This document shows positions 20,932 to 28,694 of a stretch of 64,000 nucleotides of DNA, piece after piece. The position numbers and the translations under genes were made by a program. Source of the DNA: Deinococcus aestuarii (GTDB taxonomy: Bacteria > Deinococcota > Deinococci > Deinococcales > Deinococcaceae). The stretch spans positions 1 to 64,000 of the forward strand of contig NZ_JAHKSN010000004.1 in NCBI RefSeq assembly GCF_018863415.1, read 5' to 3'. Under the pieces are notes generated by a model. That model was not told the origin of the DNA, ran no database searches, and saw nothing but the letters and a program-made list of their open reading frames with translations. Numbering within the stretch: position 1 is the stretch's first letter; the number at the start of each line of letters is the position of its first letter.

Positions 20932-21693
20932 TCAGAAGGGGACGGCGCGCACGCCCTGGACAGGCTCGGGCAGCGCGGGGTCGAGGAGCAGCTCTAGGTA
21001 CTCCCGGTGGGGGAGCGCGTCGATGATGGCAAAGCCCGCCTCGCGGTCGAGGAGGATGCCGCCGCCGGGCTGGGTGTGGCCGTACACGCCGAACCTCAGG
21101 CCCGCCCGGCGGACATACTCAGGGGTCTCGCGAAACCAGCGTTTGGTACTGGGGTCGGCGTAGAAGAGGTCGTCGTAGTGGGTGTGCGCGGGCAGGGGCG
21201 AGACGTGCGCGAACTGCACGCTCCCCACGCGGAGTTCGCGGGGAAACCCCCCCATCCAGCCGCGCAACTCTCCGGGCAGGGGCTGGCCCCCGTGCGCCGG
21301 GTCGAATTCCACGTGAACGAGCCCGCCGCTCGTGCCGAGGACGAGGCGGGGGTCGAGCACCGCGTCGTCGTGGTTGCCGAGCACGCTGTGGACGGCGTGG
21401 GGCGCGGCCGCCTGATAGGCACGCAGCCGCTCCAGATGCCTCACCTGTTCGCGCGCCGCGAGAAAGAGGTGCTCCGGATCGCGGGGGTTGAAGCGGGGCA
21501 GCCCCGTCAGGCGCTCGTAGTCCCGCGTGCTCTTGGGGTGAACGAGGTCGCCCATCAAGACCACCTGATAGAGCCCGGCCTCCACCGGGGGCGTCGGACG
21601 AAAGTGCGCGTCCACGCAACTCGCCGCCCTGAGTGCCCCCCACAGGCCCTCCCAGTCGGCGTGAACGTCCCCGACAGCGATGAACTTGCGCAC
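20932..21693 (-). CDS. metallophosphoesterase (calcineurin-like)
   Basis: A 253-residue predicted two-metal phosphoesterase. The metal-binding blocks are in order: G-D-V-H-A-D at 8-13, M-G-D-L-V-H at 47-52, L-G-N-H-D-D near 107, and a G-V-Y-G-H-T-Q motif near 205. The block spacing is that of PP2A-like or ApaH-related phosphatases rather than nucleases. The substrate is unknown. It ends 11 bases ahead of the next leftward gene start region and may share a transcript with the Rad52-like gene. Confidence 0.9.
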   Translation of the reverse strand: MRKFIAVGDVHADWEGLWGALRAASCVDAHFRPTPPVEAGLYQVVLMGDLVHPKSTRDYERLTGLPRFNPRDPEHLFLAAREQVRHLERLRAYQAAAPHAVHSVLGNHDDAVLDPRLVLGTSGGLVHVEFDPAHGGQPLPGELRGWMGGFPRELRVGSVQFAHVSPLPAHTHYDDLFYADPSTKRWFRETPEYVRRAGLRFGVYGHTQPGGGILLDREAGFAIIDALPHREYLELLLDPALPEPVQGVRAVPF

Positions 21694-21704
21694 GCGAAGC
21701 CTCC

Positions 21705-22304
21705 CTAGCCCTTCAAGATCGCCTGGAGTTCCTTATAGATGGCGCGGCTTTCTTGCACCGTCTCGCCGTAGCCGCGCAGGAGCACCCGGGTGGCCTCGCC
21801 CCCCTTGCCCGCCGACTTGAGCTGTTCGAGCAGCTCCTCGATGTGGCGCCGGGCCTTGTCCATCTGGGGATCGCGGGGGGGCTCGGGTACTCGGGCCGGG
21901 GCGCGTTGGGCGGGCGCCTCCCCCATCTCCGCGTCGAGATCGCTGGTGTTCGCGCCGTCCTCCGGGTCGTACTCCACCCACTGCCCCTCGGCCGGGGTGG
22001 GCACGCCGAAGAAGCGCGCCGCGTCGGCCAGAGCGCGCAGCTTGGCGTCTTGAAGGGTGTGGCCGCCGCTCATTCCCTCGCGCGCCGCGCCCCCCACGGT
22101 CAGGCGGGCGCGGACCACGGGGGGCTGAACGCTCTCGCAGGCCCACCCGAGAGACCAGCCCTCGTCCACGGGGTCGAGGTGGGCGGCGAGGGCGTCGGGG
22201 TCGGGGGCGAGGGTCACGCGGGCCTGGTCGCCGCGCACCTCGGCCACCGCCCAGGCGGTGAGGGTGGCGCGCAGGGCCTCTCGCGTACGGTCAGGGTCGG
22301 CCAT
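21705..22304 (-). CDS. Rad52/DdrA-like putative single-strand annealing protein
   Basis: A 199-residue protein without signal peptide. Residues 35-105 follow the Rad52/22 core order: a helix with A-A-H-L-D-P-V-D-E-G-W (residue 50), a strand pair ending V-V-R-A-R-L-T-V-G-G, then a helix L-Q-D-A-K-L-R-A-L-A-D-A-A-R-F-F-G-V at 84-101, comparable to the A-x-x-x-A-L-x-R-x-x-x-x-F-G-I-G helix of Rad52 and of Deinococcus DdrA. The C-terminus (150-199) is a charged helix possibly for oligomerisation. This assignment is inference from pattern, not a search. A TAGACT element lies 8 bases before the ATG. The phosphoesterase gene follows 11 bases downstream. Confidence 0.7.
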   Translation of the reverse strand: MADPDRTREALRATLTAWAVAEVRGDQARVTLAPDPDALAAHLDPVDEGWSLGWACESVQPPVVRARLTVGGAAREGMSGGHTLQDAKLRALADAARFFGVPTPAEGQWVEYDPEDGANTSDLDAEMGEAPAQRAPARVPEPPRDPQMDKARRHIEELLEQLKSAGKGGEATRVLLRGYGETVQESRAIYKELQAILKG

Positions 22305-22312
22305 AGGTCCCG

Positions 22313-22318
22313 AGTCTA
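22313..22318 (-). promoter_or_regulatory. -10 element of the Rad52-like gene
   Basis: TAGACT on the minus strand, 8 bases before ATG 22304. It is one base longer than the usual leaderless spacing here. No radiation/desiccation response motif (TTATGTCATTGACATAA type) is visible nearby. Confidence 0.4.
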
Positions 22319-22419
22319 GCGGGCGCAACCGGGGGACGGAAAAGGCGAAACCCCGACCTGGGGCCGGGGTCGCCGCCATGCGGGTCTGGACGCGGCGGGC
22401 ACGCACGGGAGGCTTCAGC

Positions 22420-22551
22420 TCAGGTGAGGGGCTGGATCAGTTCGAACAGCAGCTCGAGCATAGTCAGGATTGCTGTGATAAGCAGCACCCATTCCAAGAT
22501 TCGCTTCGGTTGAACCGGTTTCCTTTTCCTGGTAGGCTTCTTGTGAGGCAA
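22420..22551 (-). CDS. candidate 43-residue single-span membrane peptide (TTG start)
   Basis: A small frame opening with TTG at 22551, preceded 7-8 bases by AAAGGTGG, a good ribosome binding site. The peptide has a Lys/Arg/Pro-rich head (about 17 residues, 9 basic), then a single hydrophobic segment I-L-E-W-V-L-L-I-T-A-I-L-T-M-L-E-L and a short tail. Such basic-head, one-span micro-proteins include holin-like toxins and small regulators of membrane complexes. Local GC is visibly lower than in neighbours. It lies just upstream of and divergent from the ABC-2 exporter operon. No homologue recognised; an alternative 36-residue reading in another frame seems less likely. Confidence 0.5.
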   Translation of the reverse strand: MPHKKPTRKRKPVQPKRILEWVLLITAILTMLELLFELIQPLT

Positions 22552-22666
22552 GAGAGCACCACCTTTCCGGGCATTCGCTGTTGTCGCAGCGTTTGCCCTT
22601 TCCTCTTTGTCGAGGAGTGGCCCCTCTCGCTCCCGCTTGTCATGCAACCCGCCCGCAGGCCAGGGC

Positions 22667-22672
22667 AGTCTA
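22667..22672 (-). promoter_or_regulatory. possible -10 element for the small membrane peptide
   Basis: TAGACT on the minus strand, about 115 bases before the TTG start. The -35 region is weak. It would give a leadered transcript. Confidence 0.3.
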
Positions 22673-22711
22673 TCCCACCAGGGGCCCGGCGTTGGGACGA
22701 GGATGACCGCC

Positions 22712-22723
22712 TGACAATTGTCA
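22712..22723. promoter_or_regulatory. perfect 12-bp palindrome, candidate operator
   Basis: TGACAATTGTCA is a perfect palindrome located 59 bp before the exporter ATPase ATG and between the divergent small-peptide gene and the exporter operon. LuxR-type response regulators bind such dyads, and one is encoded at the end of this operon. Confidence 0.45.
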
Positions 22724-22782
22724 CGCCGCCCCCCTGACGCCCGGCACTGGGGACCTCCAGCCGGGCGGCGCACCATACGTCC

Positions 22783-23673
22783 ATGAACGCCATAGAGCTG
22801 AGCGGGGTGGACAAGCGGTTCGGGGCGGTGGAGGCGCTGCGCGGCCTGACGTTGGACGTGCGGGCGGGCGAGCTGACGGCGCTGCTGGGACCCAACGGGG
22901 CGGGCAAGACGACCGCGATCAGCCTGATGCTGGGGCTCGCGCGACCCACGGTGGGCACGGTGCGGGTGCTGGGCGGCGATCCCCACGCCGGGGGGGTGCG
23001 CTCGTACATCGGCTCCATGCCGCAGGAGAGCGCCATCCCGCAGGCCCTCACGGTGCGCGAGGCGGTCACGCTGTTCGCCCGGTTGTACCCGGAGCCCCTG
23101 ACGGTGGACGCGGCGCTGGAGTTGGCGGACCTGCGCCCGATGGCGAACCGCCGGGCGGGGGCGCTGTCAGGCGGGCAGGCGCGGCGCCTCGCCTTCGCGC
23201 TCGCGGTCGTGGGCGACCCGCAGGTCCTCTTCCTGGACGAGCCAACGACGGGCATGGACGCCGGGAGCCGCCTCGCGTTCTGGCACGCCGTCGAGGGGCT
23301 GAAGGCCGAGGGCCGCACCATCCTCCTCACCACGCATTACCTGGAGGAGGCCGAGCGCACCGCCGACCGGGTGGTCGTGATGAACGCGGGCGCCGTCCTC
23401 GCCGACGGCACGCCCGAGAGCCTGCGCGGGCGGGTGGCGACGGGGCGGGTGCGCTTCACCTCCGACCTCGTGCTGAGCGAGCTGCGCGCCCTGCCCGGGG
23501 TCGAGGCAGCGGAGGTCGATACGCGCGGCCACGCTGACCTCCGGACCCGTGAGCCGGAGGCACTGGTGCGGGCGCTCGTCGTGTCCGGCGTTCCCTTTAC
23601 CGAGCTGGAGGTCACCCGCGCGAGCCTGGAGGACGCCTTCCTGAGCCTGACCACCCCGACCGTCCGCGCCTGA
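22783..23673 (+). CDS. ABC-2 type exporter, ATP-binding subunit
   Basis: A 296-residue ATPase. Walker A G-P-N-G-A-G-K-T-T-A near residue 37, signature L-S-G-G-Q-A-R-R near 127, Walker B V-L-F-L-D-E-P-T-T-G-M-D near 148, and H-loop T-T-H-Y-L-E-E near 185. The 70-residue C-terminal extension is typical of DrrA/CcmA-type drug and antibiotic exporters. It pairs with the ABC-2 permease downstream (35-base gap). First gene of a run ending in a two-component system. Confidence 0.95.
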   Translation: MNAIELSGVDKRFGAVEALRGLTLDVRAGELTALLGPNGAGKTTAISLMLGLARPTVGTVRVLGGDPHAGGVRSYIGSMPQESAIPQALTVREAVTLFARLYPEPLTVDAALELADLRPMANRRAGALSGGQARRLAFALAVVGDPQVLFLDEPTTGMDAGSRLAFWHAVEGLKAEGRTILLTTHYLEEAERTADRVVVMNAGAVLADGTPESLRGRVATGRVRFTSDLVLSELRALPGVEAAEVDTRGHADLRTREPEALVRALVVSGVPFTELEVTRASLEDAFLSLTTPTVRA

Positions 23674-23708
23674 GCCTGCCTCTCCCCTTTTCTCAAGAGG
23701 TGACTCCC

Positions 23709-24506
23709 ATGACGACCCTGACGACCGCCGCCCCCGCCACCCGCCGCGCGCCCCTCCTCCCCGCCCTGGGGCAACTGGTCCTGGCCGAACTGCGGCGGAT
23801 GCGGCGCAACCCCCTGTTCTTCATCGGCACGGTCGGCTTCCCGATCATGTTCTTCGGGCTGTTCGGCCTGCCCGCCGTGAGGGAGACGACGGACGCCGGG
23901 GTCAACGTGGGCCAGCTCCTGCTGGTGAACTTCGGGACATATTCGCTGCTCAGCCTCGCCATGTTCTCGTTCGGGTCGGCGGTCGCCACCGAGCGGACGG
24001 GTGGGTGGCTGCGATTGCTGCGGACCTCGCCCATGCCGACGTGGATGTACCTCGCGGGCAAGGTGGTCGCGGCCCTGTGCTTCAGCGCCCTGAGCCTGAC
24101 GCTGCTGTACGCCTTCGGGCACTTCGCGGGGGGGATCACCCTCCCGCTGGGGCTGGCCCTCAGCCTGCTCGTCAAGCTGCTGGCAGGCATGGTCGCGCTG
24201 ATCGCCGTGGGGCTGAGCATCGGCTTCCTGGCGAACCCGCAGGCCGCGCAGATTCTGGCGAACATCGTCAGCGTCATCATCGCCTTCGCGTCGGGGCTGT
24301 TCGTGCCGCTGGACCAGCTCCCGGGCTTCATCCAGAAGATCGCGCCGTACCTGCCGAGCTACCACCTCGCGCGGATCGGGTGGGGCACGGTAGCCGGCCA
24401 GACGGGCGGCGAGGGGACGCACTGGCTGTGGCTGGCCGGGTACGTGGTCGTCTTCGGGGCGCTGGCGATCTGGGCGCTGCGGCGGGACGAGGCTCGCGGG
24501 CAGTGA
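23709..24506 (+). CDS. ABC-2 type exporter, permease subunit
   Basis: A 265-residue membrane protein with six hydrophobic segments and the ABC-2 arrangement: N-terminal cytoplasmic helix L-A-E-L-R-R-M-R-R-N-P-L-F-F-I-G, E-R-T-G-G-W-L-R-L-L-R-T-S-P near residues 96-109, and a final F-A-S-G-L-F-V-P-L-D-Q-L-P motif near 198 (the ABC-2 signature). AAGAGGTGA lies just before ATG 23709. It likely exports a drug, lipid or peptide with the preceding ATPase. Confidence 0.94.
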   Translation: MTTLTTAAPATRRAPLLPALGQLVLAELRRMRRNPLFFIGTVGFPIMFFGLFGLPAVRETTDAGVNVGQLLLVNFGTYSLLSLAMFSFGSAVATERTGGWLRLLRTSPMPTWMYLAGKVVAALCFSALSLTLLYAFGHFAGGITLPLGLALSLLVKLLAGMVALIAVGLSIGFLANPQAAQILANIVSVIIAFASGLFVPLDQLPGFIQKIAPYLPSYHLARIGWGTVAGQTGGEGTHWLWLAGYVVVFGALAIWALRRDEARGQ

Positions 24507-24532
24507 GCAGAAGAGCGGAGGATACTGTGCCC

Positions 24533-25114
24533 ATGTGGCGCGAGATGACGTGGCACGCCCCGCCGCCCCACGCGGCGATAGGTGAGGACGGCGCGCTGGA
24601 GGTCCGCACGGGGAACCGGACGGACTTCTGGCGCGCCACCCACTACGGCTTCACCCGGGACGACGGCCACGCGCTCCTGGCGGACGCGCCCCCCGAGTTC
24701 ACGGCGAGCGTGCGGGTGCGCGGCGAGTACGAGGAACTGTACGACCAGGCGGGGCTGATGGTCCGTGCGAATGAGGCCCACTGGCTCAAGGCGGGGGTGG
24801 AGTTCGTGGGCCGCCAGCAGTGGAGCGCGGTGGTGACCCGGGACGCCTCCGACTGGAGCGTGACGCCCACCGGGGACCACCCCGAGACCACCTTCCGCGT
24901 CACCCGCCGCGCCGACGCCCTGATCGTCCACGCCAGGCCGGAGGGGCAGGAGAGGTGGACGCTGCTGCGGGTCGCCCTCTTCCCGCCGGAGTTGCCCGCC
25001 CGGGTCGGGGTGATGGCGTGCAGCCCCCAGCGGGCGGACTTCCACGTCACCTTCCGTGACTTCCGGCTGACGGCCCCCGACCCGCGCCCCCTGCACGAGA
25101 TGGCGGGACCATGA
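24533..25114 (+). CDS. DUF1349 (concanavalin-like) domain protein
   Basis: A 193-residue soluble beta-sandwich protein of the DUF1349 family: W-H-A-P-P-P near the start, R-T-D-F-W-R-A-T-H-Y-G-F near residues 26-37, Y-D-Q-A-G-L-M-V-R-A near 70-79, K-A-G-V-E-F-V-G near 86-93, and V-G-V-M-A-C-S-P near 160-167. Family members resemble glycan-binding sandwiches, but biochemistry is poor. GGAGG fits either GTG 24527 or ATG 24533. Its stop overlaps the histidine kinase start by 4 bp, placing it firmly in the exporter and two-component operon, an uncommon position for this family. Confidence 0.88.
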   Translation: MWREMTWHAPPPHAAIGEDGALEVRTGNRTDFWRATHYGFTRDDGHALLADAPPEFTASVRVRGEYEELYDQAGLMVRANEAHWLKAGVEFVGRQQWSAVVTRDASDWSVTPTGDHPETTFRVTRRADALIVHARPEGQERWTLLRVALFPPELPARVGVMACSPQRADFHVTFRDFRLTAPDPRPLHEMAGP

Positions 25115-26268
25115 GCGCCCCGGCCTCTCGCCCGCGCCGCCGCGCGCTGATCTGGGACCTGTTCCCGTTGTTCTGGCTGGCGTTCCTGGCCTTTCCGGTC
25201 GCCGGGTTTCTGGAGCACCGCCGGACGGCCGGGGAGACGCTGCTGTTCGTCTCGCTGATCACCCTGTTTCTCGGGGTGTACGTGATCGTCTTTCGCTTTC
25301 GCCTCCCCTCCAACCGGAGCGCCGCCCTTCAGGAGCGGTGGGCCGTGGCCGGATGGGTCTTGAGCCTGGTGACCTACTTCGTCCTCTTCCCCATTACGGA
25401 CGGCACGGGCAGCGCCTTCCTGATCTACGGGGCGAGCATGATCGGTTTCCAGCCGAGGACGGCCCTGGCCCTGTGGTTGGCTTTCCTCAACATGGCGGTG
25501 ATGGTCTTCCCCTTCTGGACGGGTACATACCAGCCCGAAGACCTGTGGTGGCTGGCGCCCAACCTCGTGTTCACCCTCGTCGCCGTCTACGCTAACCACG
25601 CGAGCTACGGGCAGCGGATCGCCCGCGCCCAACTGGAGGTGGTGCAGCGCGAGAAAGAAAGGCTGGCCGCCGACGCCGAGCGCGAACGGATTGCCCGCGA
25701 CCTGCACGACCTGTTGGGGCACACCCTCTCGGTGATCGTGCTCAAGAGCGAGCTGGCGGGCAAGCTGGCCGAACGTGACCCCGCCCGCGCCGCCCAGGAA
25801 ATCCGCGAGGTCGAGCGCATCAGCCGGGAGGCGCTGACGGAGGTGCGCGCCGCCGTCCACGGCTACCGGGGCAGCGGCCTGAACGCCGAACTCGCCCGCG
25901 CGAAGGTGGCCCTCGACGCGGCGGGCGTGCGGCTGAACGTGACGGGGCCCCTTCCCGACCTCCCCGCCCCCACCGAGGCGGGCGCCGCCATGCTGCTGCG
26001 CGAGGCCGTGACGAACGTGGTCCGGCACGCCCACGCGCAGGAGGTCGAGGTCACGCTGACCCGCACCAAGGGGGGCCACCGCCTCGTCATCCGCGACGAC
26101 GGCGTGGGCGGCGAGGGGCCCGAGGGCAGTGGCCTGACGGGGATGCGCGAGCGGCTGCGGGCGCTGGGCGGCCAGCTCACCCGCGACGGCACGCGCGGCA
26201 CGACCCTGACCGCCGACTTTCCCGACGAGGTGGGCGGCGAGGCGAGCCCCGGCCTGGTGACCGCATGA
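25111..26268 (+). CDS. sensor histidine kinase, NarL/DesK-type (HisKA_3)
   Basis: A 385-residue membrane sensor. Four to five N-terminal hydrophobic segments (about 15-165) form the input domain. A coiled linker leads to the HisKA_3 box E-R-E-R-I-A-R-D-L-H-D-L-L-G-H with phospho-acceptor H199. The ATPase domain has L-R-E-A-V-T-N-V-V-R-H-A-H-A near 290 and D-D-G-V-G-G near 330. No periplasmic ligand domain, as in intramembrane-sensing LiaS or DesK kinases that watch membrane stress. It overlaps the response regulator by ATGA. Confidence 0.94.
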   Translation: MSAPASRPRRRALIWDLFPLFWLAFLAFPVAGFLEHRRTAGETLLFVSLITLFLGVYVIVFRFRLPSNRSAALQERWAVAGWVLSLVTYFVLFPITDGTGSAFLIYGASMIGFQPRTALALWLAFLNMAVMVFPFWTGTYQPEDLWWLAPNLVFTLVAVYANHASYGQRIARAQLEVVQREKERLAADAERERIARDLHDLLGHTLSVIVLKSELAGKLAERDPARAAQEIREVERISREALTEVRAAVHGYRGSGLNAELARAKVALDAAGVRLNVTGPLPDLPAPTEAGAAMLLREAVTNVVRHAHAQEVEVTLTRTKGGHRLVIRDDGVGGEGPEGSGLTGMRERLRALGGQLTRDGTRGTTLTADFPDEVGGEASPGLVTA

Positions 26269-26867
26269 TCCGCGTCCTGCTGGCCGAGGACCAGTCCCTC
26301 GTGCTGGGGGCTCTCTCCGCGCTGCTCTCGCTGGAGGACGATCTGGAGGTCGTGGGCACGGCGACGGACGGGGAGGCGGCGCTGGGGCTGGTGCGGACCC
26401 TCTTGCCCGACGTGCTCGTCACCGATATCGAGATGCCGCGGCTGAGCGGGCTGGACCTCGCCGCGCGGGTGCGGGAGGACTTTCCCGGGGTGCGGGTGGT
26501 CATCGTCACGACCTTTGCCCGGAGCGGCTACCTGCGGCGGGCGCTGGACGCCGGGGCGCGCGGCTACCTGCTCAAGGACGCGCCCGCCTCGGAACTCGCG
26601 GAGGCCATCCGCCGCGTCCACGCCGGGGGCCGCGCGATTGCCCCCGCGCTGGCCGAGGAGGCGTGGGGCGAGCGTGATCCGCTGACCGACCGCGAGCGTC
26701 AGGTGCTGCGCGAGGCCGAGGCCGGGGCGAGCACCGCCGCCATCGCCGCGCGGCTGGGGCTGTCGGAGGGCACGGTCCGCAATTATCTGTCGGAGGCGAT
26801 CAGCAAGGTGGGCGCTGGAAACCGAGCCGAGGCGGCGAGAAAAGCGAGAGAGAAGGGGTGGTTGTGA
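26265..26867 (+). CDS. NarL/LuxR-family response regulator
   Basis: A 200-residue two-domain regulator. Receiver: acidic pocket A-E-D-Q at 7-10, phospho-acceptor D54 in V-T-D-I-E-M-P, T in V-T-T near 83, and K in L-L-K-D near 103. The LuxR helix-turn-helix (138-200) reads L-T-D-R-E-R-Q-V-L-R-E-A and L-S-E-G-T-V-R-N-Y-L. Partner of the upstream kinase. The natural target is its own operon, perhaps through the palindrome at 22712. Confidence 0.95.
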   Translation: MIRVLLAEDQSLVLGALSALLSLEDDLEVVGTATDGEAALGLVRTLLPDVLVTDIEMPRLSGLDLAARVREDFPGVRVVIVTTFARSGYLRRALDAGARGYLLKDAPASELAEAIRRVHAGGRAIAPALAEEAWGERDPLTDRERQVLREAEAGASTAAIAARLGLSEGTVRNYLSEAISKVGAGNRAEAARKAREKGWL

Positions 26868-26888
26868 GGGGGTAAAATTTGCGAATCT

Positions 26889-26921
26889 GGCGAACCTGCT
26901 CATTCCGGTGCAAAGTTCGCC
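26889..26921. repeat. inverted repeat at the left edge of the AT-rich island
   Basis: GGCGAAC (26889-26895) and GTTCGCC (26915-26921) are perfect inverted copies 19 bases apart. They sit right where GC-rich sequence gives way to AT-rich sequence. It may be the two-component operon terminator or an insertion scar. Confidence 0.4.
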
Positions 26922-26947
26922 CTGAGGTACAATTAATGATTAGTTTG

Positions 26948-26974
26948 TTGACATCTCTCCTTACTTGATATAGT
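26948..26974 (+). promoter_or_regulatory. promoter of the AT-rich ATPase gene, leaderless
   Basis: TTGACA (26948-26953), 15-bp spacer, TATAGT (26969-26974). The ATG at 26982 follows after 7 bases, so the transcript should start at or next to the start codon. No ribosome binding site is present. Confidence 0.6.
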
Positions 26975-26981
26975 ACGCCAT

Positions 26982-28694
26982 ATGGCGAAAAAGGGCAGGC
27001 GGGGACAAGGCAAATCCTCCATCATAAATGTTAATCGTCAAGCAAACGACTTTAGATTTGGGGGTACTACTAATGTTGGTACAGCAGACGCAGAACAGGA
27101 TCGTCTTCTGTCCGATACATTCTATGATAACGGAGCTCTTGAATTAGTTCTTCAAGTCGATTCACCAGAGAGTATTATTGTTGGAAGGACCGGAGCCGGA
27201 AAAACGGCTTTGATAGAACGTTTAAATGACATAAAACCTAGGGTCATCAATATTAATCCAGAAGAACTAGCTTTAGGCTATTTAGTTGATAGCACTTTAC
27301 TAAGATTCTTTTACGACTCTGGAATAAAAATGGACATGTTTTATAAGCTTTTATGGAATCATATATTTATTGTCGAAATTCTAAAAGTCAGATATGACAT
27401 TAACAATGAAGTATCCCGTGCTGGTATATTAGATCGTTTTAAAGACCTTTGGACGCGCAATAGGGGCAGGAGTGAAGCCGTGAACTACCTGCTAGATTGG
27501 GGAGATAAATTTTGGCTTGGTACAGAAGCTAGGGTAAGAGAAGTGGTGAATAAGCTTGAGAATCAAGTGCAAGAAAGTGTTAGCGCAGACGCCAAAAAAG
27601 CAATACCAGGATTGATAGATCTATCTGCAAAAGCAGACAAAAAGAACGATACTAAAGTAGGAGAGGAGATTAAAGCCGAAATTATTACTAGAGGCCGAGA
27701 GGTAGTGTCAAGGATACAGACACAAAGAATACAAGAGTTGATAAGACTGCTTCAGGACGAGGTCTTGTCGGACAGACAAAAGCAATTCTTTATAACAATT
27801 GATAAGCTAGATGAAAACTGGGTAAATGACGAGCTGCGCTACCAACTTCTGAAGAGTCTTATTGAGGTTTCAAGAGACTTAAACAACAGAGTAGATAACC
27901 TTAAAATCGTGATTGCACTAAGACAAGATTTGATTGCACGTGTTTTTGAAAAGACTCAAGATTCTGGGTTCCAAGAGGAAAAGTTTAAATCTTTGTACAT
28001 AGACTTGTTTTGGTCTTCCAGAGAATTAGAGAATTTATTGGAGTTAAGAGTAAATAAGGTTATTTCCAACAGACCCACGGCAAGAAGTATTACAATGCGT
28101 GATGTTCTTCCTCAATTGGTAGGGGGAAAGAAGCCTCTTGAATATCTGATTAACAGAACCATGCTCAGACCTAGGGATTTAATTATTTTCTTCAATAACT
28201 GCGCTAGGGCAGCGGCTGGCAAATCCGTGATTGGAGCACAAGATATTTTCCAAGCCGAGATTGAATACTCACAAAGTCGATTTGAAGCATTAGGTTATGA
28301 ATGGGGCACGGACTATCCGAATATTACAAATTTGATAGAATTGCTGAGGAAGTATCCTGCTAGTTTTACCATAAGCGATGTCGCAGATAAGTTTCGAGAA
28401 TCGGCATTAGATTTTGTTACCCGCAATCCCAAGCACGACTACATATACAGCCTAATCAATGATAGATACACAGATAACGATCCAAGAATAGTTGTCGAGT
28501 TGTGTTTCGATATTTTATACAAAATAGGTGTTCTGGGAATTAAACCCTCGGGTCAATCCAATATATACTGGTCATTTAAAAGACCCTCTTATGTTTCACC
28601 CTCTGCAAAGGCGAAGGCAATCTACTATATTCACCCCTGTTTATGGAGTGCACTATCTATCATACCAATAGAGGCGAAAGTTGGCGTGTATTAG
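26982..28694 (+). CDS. AT-rich P-loop ATPase, Sll1717-like family; possible defence gene
   Basis: A 570-residue protein in a low-GC stretch (sampled lines 28-48% GC, against about 70% around it; ATA, TTA and AGA codons frequent), a clear sign of transfer. A basic head leads to T-A-D-A-E-Q-D-R-L-L-S-D-T-F (34-47), then Walker A G-R-T-G-A-G-K-T at 68-75, Walker-B-like F-F-I-T-I-D-K-L-D at 269-277, and I-V-I-A-L-R-Q-D-L-I-A-R near 309-320. The C-terminal part contains an R-P-R-D-L-I-I-F-F-N-N segment near 395 and a winged-helix-like tail. The A-E-x-D-x-L-L plus G-R-x-G-x-G-K-T plan matches, from memory, the Sll1717-type P-loop ATPases seen as single genes in variable islands. No partner nuclease is adjacent. 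Function unproven. Confidence 0.85.
   Translation: MAKKGRRGQGKSSIINVNRQANDFRFGGTTNVGTADAEQDRLLSDTFYDNGALELVLQVDSPESIIVGRTGAGKTALIERLNDIKPRVININPEELALGYLVDSTLLRFFYDSGIKMDMFYKLLWNHIFIVEILKVRYDINNEVSRAGILDRFKDLWTRNRGRSEAVNYLLDWGDKFWLGTEARVREVVNKLENQVQESVSADAKKAIPGLIDLSAKADKKNDTKVGEEIKAEIITRGREVVSRIQTQRIQELIRLLQDEVLSDRQKQFFITIDKLDENWVNDELRYQLLKSLIEVSRDLNNRVDNLKIVIALRQDLIARVFEKTQDSGFQEEKFKSLYIDLFWSSRELENLLELRVNKVISNRPTARSITMRDVLPQLVGGKKPLEYLINRTMLRPRDLIIFFNNCARAAAGKSVIGAQDIFQAEIEYSQSRFEALGYEWGTDYPNITNLIELLRKYPASFTISDVADKFRESALDFVTRNPKHDYIYSLINDRYTDNDPRIVVELCFDILYKIGVLGIKPSGQSNIYWSFKRPSYVSPSAKAKAIYYIHPCLWSALSIIPIEAKVGVY

Noticed and set aside
22470..22580. Alternative 36-codon frame starting ATG near 22577 on the minus strand
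   Set aside because: Cys/Ser-rich with no hydrophobic or motif logic; the overlapping TTG frame has a binding site and a clear membrane span.
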